64,000 nt of DNA from Methylobacterium sp. J-068 (GCF_022829445.1 NZ_JAKSXY010000122.1:372001-436000); one strand, 5' to 3'. Positions 16,780 through 25,514 are shown, numbered from the stretch's first letter. Notes: generated from the sequence alone by a model not told the origin. A program made the numbers and translations.

Positions 16780-17472
16780 ATGGATCCGACCTCCGCGCCG
16801 GCCGAAGTCGCCCACGACTTCTCCTTCATCGGCCTGTTCCTCCAGGCCGACCCGATCGTGAAGGGCGTGATGATCCTGCTCGTGATCGCCTCGATCGCGT
16901 GCTGGACCGTGGTGTTCGAGAAGATCGTGCGGATCGCCGCCGCCAAGCGCCAGGCCAGGGCCTTCGATACCCTGGTCCGTTCCGGCGGCGCGCTCGAAGC
17001 CTCCGGCGGCGGCATCGATGCCCAGATCACCGGCGCCGCGGTCGAGGCCTGGCGCGACCAGGATTCCTCGGAGACCCGCGCCGAGCGCCGCGACCGCATC
17101 GAGCGCGCCATGCGGGCGGCCCTGACGTCTCGGGTGAAGCGCCTGCAGACCGGCCTTCCGCTGCTCGCCACCGCAGGCTCGACGGCGCCGTTCATCGGTC
17201 TGTTCGGCACGGTGTGGGGCATCATGAACTCGTTCTCGTCCATCGCGAAGAGCCAGGACACCTCGCTCGCCGTGGTCGCGCCGGGCATCGCCGAGGCGCT
17301 GTTCGCGACGGCCATCGGCCTCATCGTCGCGATCCCGGCGGTGATGGCCTACAACAAGCTCATCAACGACGTGGGCCGGGTCCAGTCGAGCTTCGTCTCG
17401 TCCATCGGCGTCCTGGGCAACCGGCTCGCCCGCGACCGGAGCGTCCACGGGCACGCGGCCGCCGCCGAGTAG
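16780..17472 (+). CDS. exbB: ExbB-type proton channel protein
   Basis: A 230-residue MotA/TolQ/ExbB-family inner-membrane protein that forms the proton channel with ExbD and energises TonB. Three membrane segments are seen (about residues 22-42, 120-145 and 165-185), with the signature GTVWGIMNSF, the AVVAPGIAEALFATAIGL segment and MAYNKL. The ATG at 16780 follows an AAAGAGA ribosome site. It is distinct from the tolQ at 36421-37137. Confidence 0.92.
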   Translation: MDPTSAPAEVAHDFSFIGLFLQADPIVKGVMILLVIASIACWTVVFEKIVRIAAAKRQARAFDTLVRSGGALEASGGGIDAQITGAAVEAWRDQDSSETRAERRDRIERAMRAALTSRVKRLQTGLPLLATAGSTAPFIGLFGTVWGIMNSFSSIAKSQDTSLAVVAPGIAEALFATAIGLIVAIPAVMAYNKLINDVGRVQSSFVSSIGVLGNRLARDRSVHGHAAAAE

Positions 17473-17596
17473 GCGCCGTCCGGCCCGAGGGCCGCATCCT
17501 CTCCCGGCGCCGGGCAGGCGCCGATCACGCGACAGCAACCTGTTCGACGGGCCGGCCTGGAGGCCGCCCGTCCTGGCCCCGGAGGGCCGCTCCACG

Positions 17597-18106
17597 ATGG
17601 CAATGGGTTCGATCCGCGCCGGCGGCGGCGATGACGAGGACGGCCTCGACGCGGCGCCGATGTCCGAGATCAACGTGACCCCGATGGTCGACGTGATGCT
17701 CGTGCTGCTGATCATCTTCATGGTGGCCGCCCCCCTGATGACCACGGGCGTGCCGGTGCAACTGCCCAAGACCACGGCGCAGAAGGTGGCGCAGGCCCAG
17801 AAGCCCCTGGAGATCTCCATCGACAAGGACGGCAAGCCCTTCCTCGCCAAGGAGGAATTGCTGCCGGACGCGATCCTGCCGCGCCTGCGGGCGCTGGCGG
17901 CCCAGGATCCGAATCAGGTGATGCTGGTGCGCGGCGACCGCGACGTGCCCTATGGCCGGATCATGGAAGTGATGGGCATCGTCGGCCAGGCCGGATTCAC
18001 CAAGGTCTCGCTGATCGCCCAGTCGCCCGGAGGCGCCTCGCCCGCCGCACCGGCCGCCGCGTCGCCAAGCCCTGCCTCCGCCCCTGCCGGCGGAACGCCG
18101 CGGTAA
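17597..18106 (+). CDS. exbD: ExbD/TolR family protein
   Basis: A 169-residue single-span periplasmic partner of ExbB. The membrane helix carries the essential Asp in NVTPMVDVMLVLLIIFMVAAP, the proton path residue of the family. A periplasmic domain follows, then an Ala/Pro/Ser-rich tail from about residue 145. It is separated from exbB by 124 bases of GC-rich sequence without a gene. The start could also be the third codon (MGSIRAGG). Confidence 0.92.
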   Translation: MAMGSIRAGGGDDEDGLDAAPMSEINVTPMVDVMLVLLIIFMVAAPLMTTGVPVQLPKTTAQKVAQAQKPLEISIDKDGKPFLAKEELLPDAILPRLRALAAQDPNQVMLVRGDRDVPYGRIMEVMGIVGQAGFTKVSLIAQSPGGASPAAPAAASPSPASAPAGGTPR

Positions 18107-18110
18107 GCCC

Positions 18111-19211
18111 ATGAACGCCCATCATCCTGTCACGGTGCTGGCGACGACCGGTGATCCGGAGCGGCGCGGACCGTCCGGCCTCGCCTACGCCTTCCTCGTC
18201 GCCCTCGCGCTGCACGTCGCGGCCCTCGTCGGCATGACGCTGTTCGGCGCCGCGCCGGCGACGCCCCCCGGCGAGAACATCGTGACGATCGACCTCGCCC
18301 CGCAGATGACCGAGGCCAACACGCAGGCCCCGTCGGAGACCGCCGCCTCGGCCCCGGCCCCGCCCGAGGCGAAGCCGGTCGAGACGCCGGAAGCCGAGCC
18401 GGTGACGAAGCCGCTCGAGACCACGGAGGTGGCTCCCCCCGAGGCCACCGTGCCGCCGCCGCCGGACGCGACCCCGGTCGCCCCCGAGGCCACCACCATG
18501 GCCGAACCGCCGGACGCGCCGGTGACGCCACCGGTGGAGGCCGTGACCGAACCGCCGCCCGAGGACCAGGTCATCACATCGACCGCGCCGGAGGCGCTGC
18601 CCCTGGCGCCGCCCCCGCCCACCGTCGCGGAGGCCCCCAAGCCCGTGGAGGTGGAGAAGCCGAAGCCCGATCCCGCCAAGATCCTCGAGGCCAAGCGCGA
18701 GGCCAAGCGCAAGGCCGACCGCGAAGCGCGCCTGAAAGCCGAGCAGGAGGAGCGCCGCGAGGCGATCGCCGAGGCAAGGCGCGAGGCGGCCAAGGAGGCC
18801 AAGGCCAAGGCCGCCCGGGAGGCCGCGCGCCGCGCGGCGGCGGCCGCCAGCGAGGGCCAGGCCCGCCAGAACTCGGCCTCCGCGTCGCGCCAGAGCAGCG
18901 CGGGTTCGGCTGCCGGCGGCAACGATCCGAACGCGCTGCGGGCGTGGCAGGGCATGCTGAGCGCCACCATTCGCGGCCGGATGAACGCCAACGCGGCGGC
19001 CGGCACCAGCGGCGGCGTCGCGGTCGTGCGCTTCACCGTGTCCCGCTCCGGGCAGGTCATGAGTTCCGGGCTCGCCAGCAGCAGCGGCATCGGCGCCATC
19101 GACAGCGCGGCGCTCGCCACCGTGCGCGGCTCGCTGCCCGCCGCACCGGCGGGGGTCAACCTGAACAGCCTCGCCGTCACGGTGCCCCTGCGCTTCAGCC
19201 CCGGCCGCTGA
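18111..19211 (+). CDS. tonB: TonB family protein
   Basis: A 366-residue energy transducer that contacts outer-membrane receptors. It has an N-terminal membrane anchor (about residues 20-45), a long Pro/Glu/Ala spacer, a Lys/Arg/Glu/Ala-rich probable helix (about 185-250), and a C-terminal TonB domain (about 275-366: AWQGMLSATIRGRMNANAAAG ... VTVPLRFSPGR). It starts 4 bases after exbD, so the three genes form one operon, probably for uptake of siderophores or metals. The substrate receptor is not in this window. Confidence 0.92.
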   Translation: MNAHHPVTVLATTGDPERRGPSGLAYAFLVALALHVAALVGMTLFGAAPATPPGENIVTIDLAPQMTEANTQAPSETAASAPAPPEAKPVETPEAEPVTKPLETTEVAPPEATVPPPPDATPVAPEATTMAEPPDAPVTPPVEAVTEPPPEDQVITSTAPEALPLAPPPPTVAEAPKPVEVEKPKPDPAKILEAKREAKRKADREARLKAEQEERREAIAEARREAAKEAKAKAAREAARRAAAAASEGQARQNSASASRQSSAGSAAGGNDPNALRAWQGMLSATIRGRMNANAAAGTSGGVAVVRFTVSRSGQVMSSGLASSSGIGAIDSAALATVRGSLPAAPAGVNLNSLAVTVPLRFSPGR

Positions 19212-19242
19212 TCGGCCGAATCTTCGGCGCAGGATCGGTCCC

Positions 19243-19773
19243 ATGGCCGTGTGGTTCACCAGCGACACGCATTTCGGCGATCCGCGCATCCTGCGGATCG
19301 ACAAGCGGCCCTATCCGGATCTCGCCGCGCACGATGCCGCGCTGATCGCCGCCTGGACCGCCGTCGTGGCCCCCGAGGACGAGGTCTGGCATCTCGGCGA
19401 CTTCGCGCTCGGCCCCTCGGACGCCCGCATCGCCGAGATCCTGGCGGTGTTACCGGGGGTGAAGCACCTCATCGCGGGCAATAACGACGGACCCGGCACC
19501 CTGAAGGCGCCGGGCTGGACCTCGGTGGCGCATTACGCCGAGACCACCGTCGACGGACGACGCCTCGTACTCTGCCACTACGCCTTCCGGACCTGGAACG
19601 GGATCGGGCGCGGGGCGGTCAACCTGCACGGGCACTCGCACAACAAGCTGAAGCCGATCCCCCGGCAGTACGATGTCGGCGTCGACGCGCAGGGACCGGC
19701 CCCGGTCGGCCTCGCCGCGATCCTGGCGTCGCGCCGGCGTCGGACGGCGGCGCACAAACCCGTGGAACCTTAG
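19243..19773 (+). CDS. metallophosphoesterase family protein
   Basis: A 176-residue calcineurin-like phosphoesterase. Metal-ligand motifs are visible in order: SDTHFGD, HLGDFALG, AGNNDG, LCHYAFRTW and GHSHNK. It has an AGGA ribosome site 8 bases before the ATG. The compact single-domain form resembles bacterial small phosphoesterases, possibly on nucleotides or phage-type targets. The substrate is unknown. It follows tonB by 31 bases and may share its transcript. Confidence 0.85.
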   Translation: MAVWFTSDTHFGDPRILRIDKRPYPDLAAHDAALIAAWTAVVAPEDEVWHLGDFALGPSDARIAEILAVLPGVKHLIAGNNDGPGTLKAPGWTSVAHYAETTVDGRRLVLCHYAFRTWNGIGRGAVNLHGHSHNKLKPIPRQYDVGVDAQGPAPVGLAAILASRRRRTAAHKPVEP

Positions 19774-19873
19774 CGGCGGGTTTGCCGTTTCAGCCACATG
19801 AACGCAAGCTGATCAGCTCTGATCCAGTCCCAACACGGACAGGACGGACTTGATCTTGCGGACACTTCCGAAC

Positions 19874-19931
19874 GCGCGTCGAAATCTTTTCGACACGCGC
19901 ACGATCAGGTGTCCCCAGCATCAGGTGCCCC
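19874..19931. repeat. inverted repeat followed by a short direct repeat
   Basis: CGCGTCGAAA (19875-19884) faces TTTCGACACGCG (19888-19899) with one bulged base, then ATCAGGTG(T)CCCC occurs twice (19904-19916 and 19920-19931). Both lie just upstream of the exported protein at 19934 and could be operator or leader structure. Confidence 0.35.
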
Positions 19932-19933
19932 TC

Positions 19934-20245
19934 ATGCGTCCCTCCCCTCGTCTCGCCCTCGCCGCCGGTCTCGCCCTGAGCCTCGCGGCCCCCGCCCTCG
20001 CCGCTCCGGCCTGCCTCGATGCGCAGCGCAAGGTCGATGAGGCGAACGCCCTGCGCTACCAGTTCCGTCAGGAGGCGCGCCTCGGCAACCATGACCGCGC
20101 CTGCGACACGCTCGATGAGATCGGCGACCGCTACGCCGACGCCCGCGACGCCTTCGAGGATTGCGGGGCCGGCGCGGCCGCCATCGACCTGCGCAGCGAG
20201 TCCCGCGCCCTGCGCGCCGCCAAGGCCGTCAACCGCTGCGATTGA
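19934..20245 (+). CDS. small exported cysteine-containing protein
   Basis: A 103-residue protein not recognised. The ATG at 19934 gives a clear signal peptide (MRPSPRLALAAGLALSLAAPALAAPA). The mature part is helical and charged with Cys in PACLDA, RACDTL, EDCGAG and NRCD, so two disulfides are possible. The longer frame from 19850 would hide the signal and is rejected. Probably periplasmic; function unknown. Confidence 0.7.
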   Translation: MRPSPRLALAAGLALSLAAPALAAPACLDAQRKVDEANALRYQFRQEARLGNHDRACDTLDEIGDRYADARDAFEDCGAGAAAIDLRSESRALRAAKAVNRCD

Positions 20246-20337
20246 GCGGGTGCGTCGCCACACGCCGTCCCGCCTCGCTTCGATCCAGTCTCATCTCGCA
20301 CGCGGCCGGTGATTCGCCGGCGCCAAGGTCAGCTCCC

Positions 20338-20478
20338 ATGAACGCCATCGCCGCCCTCGACCCCAAGGCTCTCGACCGCGCCATCCCGACCGGTCCGTCC
20401 TTCGCCGCCGCCCTCTGCGGCTTTCTCAGCACCACCGTGGCGACCACCATGGTGATGTTCCTGATCAGCAGCGTCTGA
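20338..20478 (+). CDS. 46-residue single-span membrane protein
   Basis: A very short frame starting MNAIAALDPKALDRAIPTG, with one hydrophobic segment (about residues 22-44, ending MVMFLISSV). AAGG lies 8-9 bases before the ATG. Not recognised; retained because of the ribosome site, clean amphipathic-plus-membrane layout and a free 90-base upstream region. Confidence 0.45.
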   Translation: MNAIAALDPKALDRAIPTGPSFAAALCGFLSTTVATTMVMFLISSV

Positions 20479-20496
20479 GGGCGCGCACCCCGGAAG

Positions 20497-20745
20497 TCAC
20501 GGGGCGACGAACCAGAAGCGACGCTTCGAGAACAGCATGTCGGGCGCCCCGACGCTGGCGTGAGGCGGGCAGACCGTCTCGCTCCGCGGCGCAGGCTCCA
20601 CCGACCTGGCAGCCGGCATCATCAGGGCGGTCGAGACCGGAAAGAGGCCGAGTTTGGCCTGCACGGCGGGCTGGCGGACCGCGGAGATCGTGACGATCCC
20701 CACCAGCAGCCCACCCGCGATCGTGCCGAGAACGAAGTTCATCAT
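20497..20745 (-). CDS. small membrane-anchored hypothetical protein
   Basis: An 82-residue protein starting MMNFVLGTIAGGLLVGIVTISAV, one N-terminal membrane span, then a Pro/Ala-rich stretch ending KRRFWFVAP. Not recognised. The longer upstream frame has a low-quality N-terminus and is not used. It has no clear ribosome site, so the start is uncertain. Confidence 0.45.
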   Translation of the reverse strand: MMNFVLGTIAGGLLVGIVTISAVRQPAVQAKLGLFPVSTALMMPAARSVEPAPRSETVCPPHASVGAPDMLFSKRRFWFVAP

Positions 20746-20918
20746 GGTGGTGGAATCCGGCGTGCCCCGCGTATAGAGCGGGATCGCGCGCCCTCCCTCG
20801 TCGCACTTCTCGGCATGATTACGGCACGGCCACGTCTTACGATCCGTTAACGATGAAATGGCTAAGGTCTCCCCGCCGGCCCGATTCGGGCCCTTGGTGC
20901 CCTGGGGAATGATCTGCG

Positions 20919-21278
20919 ATGTCATACGGAGCCAGCGCCTACGCCCGAGTTGCACAGACGGCCCTGTCGCCGCGCGAGGCGGAAGCGGCCGTGCTGATCA
21001 AGGCGGCGGGCCGCCTCCAGGCAATTCAATCCGACTGGACCAACCAGGCGTCCGCCCTGAGCGAGGCCCTCAGCTTCAATCAGAAGGTCTGGACGATCAT
21101 CGCGGGTGGCGCGACCGCCCCTGAAAGCCCGCTGCCCGTCGAGATCAAGAACAACATCGCCGAACTCTCGACCTTCGTCTTCAAGCGGATGATCGACACG
21201 CTGATCGAACCGAGCGCCGAGAAGCTCAGCGCGCTCATCAGCATCAACCAGAACATCGCCGCCGGCCTGCGCATGTAA
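20919..21278 (+). CDS. flaF: flagellar biosynthesis regulator FlaF
   Basis: A 119-residue FlaF family protein. It begins MSYGASAYARVAQTALSPREAEAAVLIKAAGRLQ, matching the family opening, and is alpha-helical throughout. In Caulobacter, FlaF is needed for flagellin translation/secretion and works opposite to FlbT. The neighbours here are flbT and a flagellin, which supports the assignment. Confidence 0.9.
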   Translation: MSYGASAYARVAQTALSPREAEAAVLIKAAGRLQAIQSDWTNQASALSEALSFNQKVWTIIAGGATAPESPLPVEIKNNIAELSTFVFKRMIDTLIEPSAEKLSALISINQNIAAGLRM

Positions 21279-21304
21279 GCCTTGCGGCTACGGTCGCCCC
21301 GGAT

Positions 21305-21343
21305 GGACAGGGCCCGTCGCTTCACGAGCGGCGGGCCCTGTCC
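21305..21343. terminator. long hairpin between flaF and flbT
   Basis: A 16-base arm (21305-21320) pairs with 21328-21343 with a single G-T wobble. It lies just after flaF and just beyond the flbT stop, so it can serve as a bidirectional terminator for the convergent pair. Only a short T-run follows. Confidence 0.6.
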
Positions 21344-21367
21344 GTTTGCGACGAAAGACTTTCCCGG

Positions 21368-21787
21368 TCATCCCTTCGACGCAGGGTCCAAATCACCCGG
21401 TGCGGACAGGCGCTCGGCCAGGGACTGCTCGTACTGGATCAGGTCCTTGCAGCGCTTGAGGGCGCGATAACGTTCGCCCTTCGCCAGGAGCTCGTGAATA
21501 TCGCGCAGATAAGGGGCCATGCTGGATGCCGCCGCGATCAGTTCGTTGGCTTGGCTGATGAAGAGATTCTCCGCCTCGGGCGTCGGCTCGGCGAGATACA
21601 GAACGGTCAGCGTGAGATACAGGCGCTTGCAAGCGGTGTCGGCCTCGCTCTCCAGGATGATATCGCTCTCACGCAGGAAGTTCGTCACCGTCTCGATGAC
21701 GAAGCTGGACCGTCGGGGGCCATTGCGGATGGCGGTTCCACCGATGAGCAAGCGTTCCCCGGGTTTAAGTTCGATCTTAAGGGGCAT
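21368..21787 (-). CDS. flbT: flagellar biosynthesis repressor FlbT
   Basis: A 139-residue FlbT family protein. The ATG at 21787 gives the family N-terminus MPLKIELKPGERLLIGGTAIRNG; an upstream extension is not used. In Caulobacter, FlbT binds the flagellin mRNA leader and lowers its stability until the hook is complete. The flagellin starts divergently 245 bases away, so the same control is expected. Confidence 0.92.
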   Translation of the reverse strand: MPLKIELKPGERLLIGGTAIRNGPRRSSFVIETVTNFLRESDIILESEADTACKRLYLTLTVLYLAEPTPEAENLFISQANELIAAASSMAPYLRDIHELLAKGERYRALKRCKDLIQYEQSLAERLSAPGDLDPASKG

Positions 21788-21988
21788 GGAGAGCCTCGGA
21801 ACGCGGAACTGTTCCTCACCATCGCCAAACATGGTTAACGGAACATGAAGCTGAAACCGAATGAGGCACGCTAAGCTTTTGAACTTGTTCGATTTGTCTA
21901 CGAAGAGAACGTATTTAACCCTCACAAGCAAAGGTTTGTTCAGGCCCTCGCTTAAGGGGATGGAAAGTCCGGCATGGTTGTTTGGCCC

Positions 21989-22007
21989 CGCCTCCAAAAA
22001 GGGGGCG
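21989..22007 (+). promoter_or_regulatory. hairpin in flagellin leader
   Basis: CGCCTCC (21989-21995) pairs with GGGGGCG (22001-22007) through one wobble, with an AAAAA-containing loop, 25 bases before the flagellin ATG. It is a plausible target for FlbT-type control. The rest of 21788-22032 is A/T-richer and holds no gene; no good sigma-28 or sigma-54 promoter was found. Confidence 0.35.
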
Positions 22008-22032
22008 CATCGATCAGAACGGATCGTCCCCT

Positions 22033-24567
22033 ATGTCTTCCAGCATCACCCTTACCGCCGCGACCCGTCAGAACCTGCTCTCGCTCCAGGGCACCGCTGA
22101 CCTCCTGACCACCACTCAGAACCGCCTGTCGACCGGCAAGAAGGTGACCTCGGCCCTCGACAACCCAACCAACTTCTTCACCTCGCAGAGCCTGTCGGCT
22201 CGCTCGTCGGACCTCAGCGGCCTCCTGGATGGCCTGTCGAACGGCGTGCAGACGATCCAGGCCGCGAACCAGGGCATCACTTCGCTCCAGAAGCTCGTCG
22301 ACTCGGCTAAATCGACCGCGCAGCAGGCGCTCGCCGACAAGAGCGGCGGCAAGGGCACGATTCTCGGCGGCGTCGCCGCTCAGTCGGCCGTGACCACCGG
22401 TACCTCGGCCATCACCGGCACCCTCGACCTGTCTTCCCTGGCCAAAGACGCATCTGTGGACATCTCCCTCGACGGCGGCGCCACGAAGAGCACCCTTCGC
22501 CTCGACTCCTCGACCTTGAAGAGCGTCACCACCGATACCTCGAAGGTCACGACCGACCAGCTGGTCACGGCCCTGAACGGCCAGATTGCCGCGAATTCGA
22601 ACCTCGCTGGCAAGGTCTCGGCCTCCATCGGCACGAACGGCCGTATCAGCTTCACCACCACGGATACCGGCGCTGCCGCTAAGTTGAGCGTCAGCGGATC
22701 GCTGAACGCGACGACGGATATCGGCTTCGGCAAGCCCGCAACCACCCCGACGGCCGCGACGGTCGTTGCCGGGGCAGCTCTCGGCGCAACGACCGACCTC
22801 TCCAACGGAAAAAGCTCGGTCTTCAGCATCACGGACGGCAACAAGTCCGTTAGCGTGACCTTGAACTCAACCACCGCCACCGACAACCTCGGCGGGACCC
22901 TTGGCGACTCCGCCACCGACGCCAACGTCATCAAGGCGATCAACAAACAGCTGTCGGATGCCGGTTCGACCATCACGGCGAAGATCGGCACCACGGCGGT
23001 GGATGGTGCCGCGGCGAACGGCAAGATCGTTCTGACGTCGCAGGACCTTGGTCCCGACGCGCAACTCTCGATCAACCCGATCAGCAACACGGCGGGGGGC
23101 GCCACCGGCATTGGTTTCTCGACCTTCACCGCCTCGCCTGGAACCGTGGTTGCCCCGGCTACCGGTGTCACCGCGAAGGCAACTGGCGGTGTCGATCTGC
23201 GTACGACGCCCCCGAGCCTCGCCGGCGGTAAGTCCGCAACCTTCAGCATCACCGATGCTGGCACGACCAAGACGATCACCATCGACAGCCGGTCGTTGGA
23301 CACCGCAGGTACAAACCCTGGCGATGCCGCCACGGGTGCGGCCCTCGGCGACAATCCCACGGGCGCCAAGATCGTGAGTGCTATCAACGCCCAGCTTAAG
23401 GCGCAGAGCAGCGCGGCTGTCGCTTCTATCGACGCAAGCACTGGCGGCTTGGTGTTCACCGCCAGCGCGGCAAACGTCGCTTTCACTGCCAGCGCCACCA
23501 ATGACACCATCGGTCTCGGCTTTGGAACCGCGGGTGCCACCAGTGGGTCCTTTGCCGCTGGCTTCGGTGCAGCCGTGACCGCCATTGTCGCCAACGGCAC
23601 CGACGCCTCGGACGGCTCGTCCAAGGCTTCGATCACGGGGGCAACTCCGCCGACTACTGCCAACAGCGGCATCTACAATACTACCACGAACAAGTTCGAT
23701 TTCAGCGGTGGTACGCCTCCTAACGCCTCGTTCACGCTGCAACTCGGTTCCGGCGCGTCCAAACTGATCGACGTCAGCACGGCGACGCTCGGTAGCGGTG
23801 CTGCCGTCAGCCAAGCCAGTGTGGCCAAGGCGATCAATGACCAGATCAACGCCGACACGGGCCTGCAGGGCAAGGTCACGGCCAGCTTCGTGAACAATAA
23901 GCTCACGATTCAGTCCACGGCCTTTGGCTCCGATCAAACCCTGACCGTGAAGGCTGCCGGATCGACCGATATCGGCCTTGGTGTGTCGGGTGCCGTTGCC
24001 CAGACCAGTGCTGGCACGGATATCGGCGGCTCGAAGGGCACAAGCTCGACGCGCTCCACTCTGGCCACCCAGTACAACAATCTGCTCACGCAGATTTCTC
24101 AGCAGGCGCAGGATGCCGGTTACAACGGTGTCAACCTGCTGTTCCGTAACGGAGCTTCGGCCAACGAAAACACACTTCGGCTGACCTTCAACGAGAAGGG
24201 CACCTCGACCCTCGACATCGCCGGCGTGAAGTTCGACGCCGACGGCCTCGGCCTCAAGGCGACGACCAACAACTTCCAGTCGGACGACGAGATCAACACG
24301 GCTCTCAACCAGCTGACCACGGCAACCGCCTCGCTTCGCGCACAGTCCTCGACCTTCGGCTCCAACCTCTCGGTGGTGCAGAACCGTCAGGACTTCTCGA
24401 AGAACCTCATCAACATCCTCGACACCGGCTCGGCCAACCTGACGAATGCGGACCTCAACGAAGAGGCCGCCAACTCCCAGGCGCTGTCGACCCGTCAGTC
24501 GATCGGCATCTCGGCGCTCTCGCTCGCCAACACGGCGCAGCAGGGCATCCTGCAGCTCCTCCGCTAA
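22033..24567 (+). CDS. large flagellin with four internal repeats
   Basis: An 844-residue flagellar filament protein. The N-terminal D0/D1 region (about 1-105: MSSSITLTAATRQNLLSLQG, NRLSTGKKVTSALDNPTNFF) and C-terminal region (about 665-844, ending LSLANTAQQGILQLLR) are typical. Between them are four divergent units of about 100 residues (roughly 129-232, 258-362, 397-498 and 555-651), each with a beta-rich SFSITD/DISLDGG-type opening, a central AIN-x-QL/QI helix segment and an IGFG/LGFG end, like flagellin hook-IN motifs. Common flagellins have 270-500 residues. The start at 22033 fits the conserved N-terminus. It is secreted by the flagellar export system without a signal peptide. Confidence 0.93.
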   Translation: MSSSITLTAATRQNLLSLQGTADLLTTTQNRLSTGKKVTSALDNPTNFFTSQSLSARSSDLSGLLDGLSNGVQTIQAANQGITSLQKLVDSAKSTAQQALADKSGGKGTILGGVAAQSAVTTGTSAITGTLDLSSLAKDASVDISLDGGATKSTLRLDSSTLKSVTTDTSKVTTDQLVTALNGQIAANSNLAGKVSASIGTNGRISFTTTDTGAAAKLSVSGSLNATTDIGFGKPATTPTAATVVAGAALGATTDLSNGKSSVFSITDGNKSVSVTLNSTTATDNLGGTLGDSATDANVIKAINKQLSDAGSTITAKIGTTAVDGAAANGKIVLTSQDLGPDAQLSINPISNTAGGATGIGFSTFTASPGTVVAPATGVTAKATGGVDLRTTPPSLAGGKSATFSITDAGTTKTITIDSRSLDTAGTNPGDAATGAALGDNPTGAKIVSAINAQLKAQSSAAVASIDASTGGLVFTASAANVAFTASATNDTIGLGFGTAGATSGSFAAGFGAAVTAIVANGTDASDGSSKASITGATPPTTANSGIYNTTTNKFDFSGGTPPNASFTLQLGSGASKLIDVSTATLGSGAAVSQASVAKAINDQINADTGLQGKVTASFVNNKLTIQSTAFGSDQTLTVKAAGSTDIGLGVSGAVAQTSAGTDIGGSKGTSSTRSTLATQYNNLLTQISQQAQDAGYNGVNLLFRNGASANENTLRLTFNEKGTSTLDIAGVKFDADGLGLKATTNNFQSDDEINTALNQLTTATASLRAQSSTFGSNLSVVQNRQDFSKNLINILDTGSANLTNADLNEEAANSQALSTRQSIGISALSLANTAQQGILQLLR

Positions 24568-24590
24568 GCGGCTCTCCGTCGCTCGGCACG

Positions 24591-24620
24591 CCGCCGGCCT
24601 TCGGGCCGGCGGTTTCTTCC
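24591..24620 (+). terminator. intrinsic terminator of flagellin gene
   Basis: CCGCCGGCC (24591-24599), loop TTCG, GGCCGGCGG (24604-24612), then TTTCTTCC. It lies 24 bases after the flagellin stop. Confidence 0.8.
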
Positions 24621-24679
24621 TTTCCAAGGCACACTCACCGACAAGCCGGCGGTTTGCCCTCGGCTCGTATCGAACGACG

Positions 24680-24710
24680 AAAAGGCCGGGGCGCGTCGCC
24701 CCGGCCTTTT
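24680..24710. terminator. bidirectional terminator between flagellin and FlaG-like gene
   Basis: AAAAGGCCGGGGCG (24680-24693) pairs perfectly with CGCCCCGGCCTTTT (24697-24710). The A-run and T-run ends make it usable on both strands for the convergent flagellin and the gene at 24739. Confidence 0.85.
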
Positions 24711-24738
24711 CGCGTTCAGCCGTCTCGGAGAAGACAGG

Positions 24739-25128
24739 TCAGGCCGTGCGATCGAGGGGCCGTCCCGCCGGGTGGGCGCGCATCTCGGACGCCTCGGCAT
24801 AGGCACGCGCCTTGAGCACCACGGGATCGGGAAGCTGGATCACCACGTCACCCGAACTCGGGTCCACCTCCTGGTAGACCACCGTCTTGGTGTCCTGGTC
24901 GATCCGGATGCGGGGCTCGGCCGCGGCCGCGCCGGCCTTGGCCTCCTGCGATGGCGCCGGCCTCGTCCCGAAGCGGGGATCGGATCCCCGCTCCTGGCTC
25001 TGGATATCCACCCGCACCGCGGGCGCGAGGGGCGCCGGCGCCTGGACGGGCTGGACCGGCGGGATCGGAGACGGCCCGGCACCGGTGCCCCGGAACGCGG
25101 GCACGGCGCCTATGCTGGAGATCGACAT
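24739..25128 (-). CDS. FlaG-like small protein
   Basis: A 129-residue protein. Residues 1-70 are Pro/Ala-rich and probably disordered. The C-terminal part (RIRIDQDTKTVVYQEVD, SSGDVVIQLPDPVVL) resembles the FlaG pattern in which a strand-turn GEV-x-RQIP segment ends the domain. AAGGG lies 6 bases before the ATG. Convergent position next to the flagellin supports a flagellar role. The family call is tentative; an alternative is an unrelated hypothetical. The gap 25129-25310 shows nothing clear. Confidence 0.55.
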   Translation of the reverse strand: MSISSIGAVPAFRGTGAGPSPIPPVQPVQAPAPLAPAVRVDIQSQERGSDPRFGTRPAPSQEAKAGAAAAEPRIRIDQDTKTVVYQEVDPSSGDVVIQLPDPVVLKARAYAEASEMRAHPAGRPLDRTA

Positions 25129-25310
25129 CGCACGCCCTTTTTCGGTTGATGCGGCATGTCACCAGACAAAGCGCCGGGCGTGAATCGGATCTTAAGAACT
25201 TCGTTGCCCCACGACCATTCCGCCGGGCATCCTCAAGGCGACATCAAGACGATAGGGCGCTTTTTAGCGATCCCGCCGGATGCCGGTGATTCGTTCCGAA
25301 TCCAGCGGGA

Positions 25311-25514
25311 TCAGGCACCGCGCTCGTCCTCGTCGGACACCGCATGCTCCGAGCGGTGCAACCGGCTCAGGAGGACGAGCATCGAGCCCGGCAGAGGCCC
25401 GGTCAGGGTCTCGGCATCGGTAAAGATTCCCCGCTCGCGCGCGAGGCGACGGCGGGCCTTGGATTTCTCGGCGAGGACGACCGGCGTTCGACCGCCGGTT
25501 CTTCTGATTTTCAT
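25311..25514 (-). CDS. small basic hypothetical protein
   Basis: 67 residues, starting MKIRRTGGRTPVVLAEKSKARRR, basic in the first half and ending SDEDERGA. Not recognised. The longer frame to 25607 is not favoured because its extra N-terminus is poor. It has no ribosome site visible and lies divergent to prmA with 131 bases between. Confidence 0.4.
   Translation of the reverse strand: MKIRRTGGRTPVVLAEKSKARRRLARERGIFTDAETLTGPLPGSMLVLLSRLHRSEHAVSDEDERGA

Noticed and set aside
20870..20918. A sigma-54-like GG-N10-GC pair just before flaF
   Set aside because: The spacing would put the transcript start inside the flaF coding region, so it is not a usable promoter.
22867..24627. A 586-codon minus-strand frame opposite the flagellin
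   Set aside because: It mirrors the repeat codons of the flagellin and has no start support or family match.
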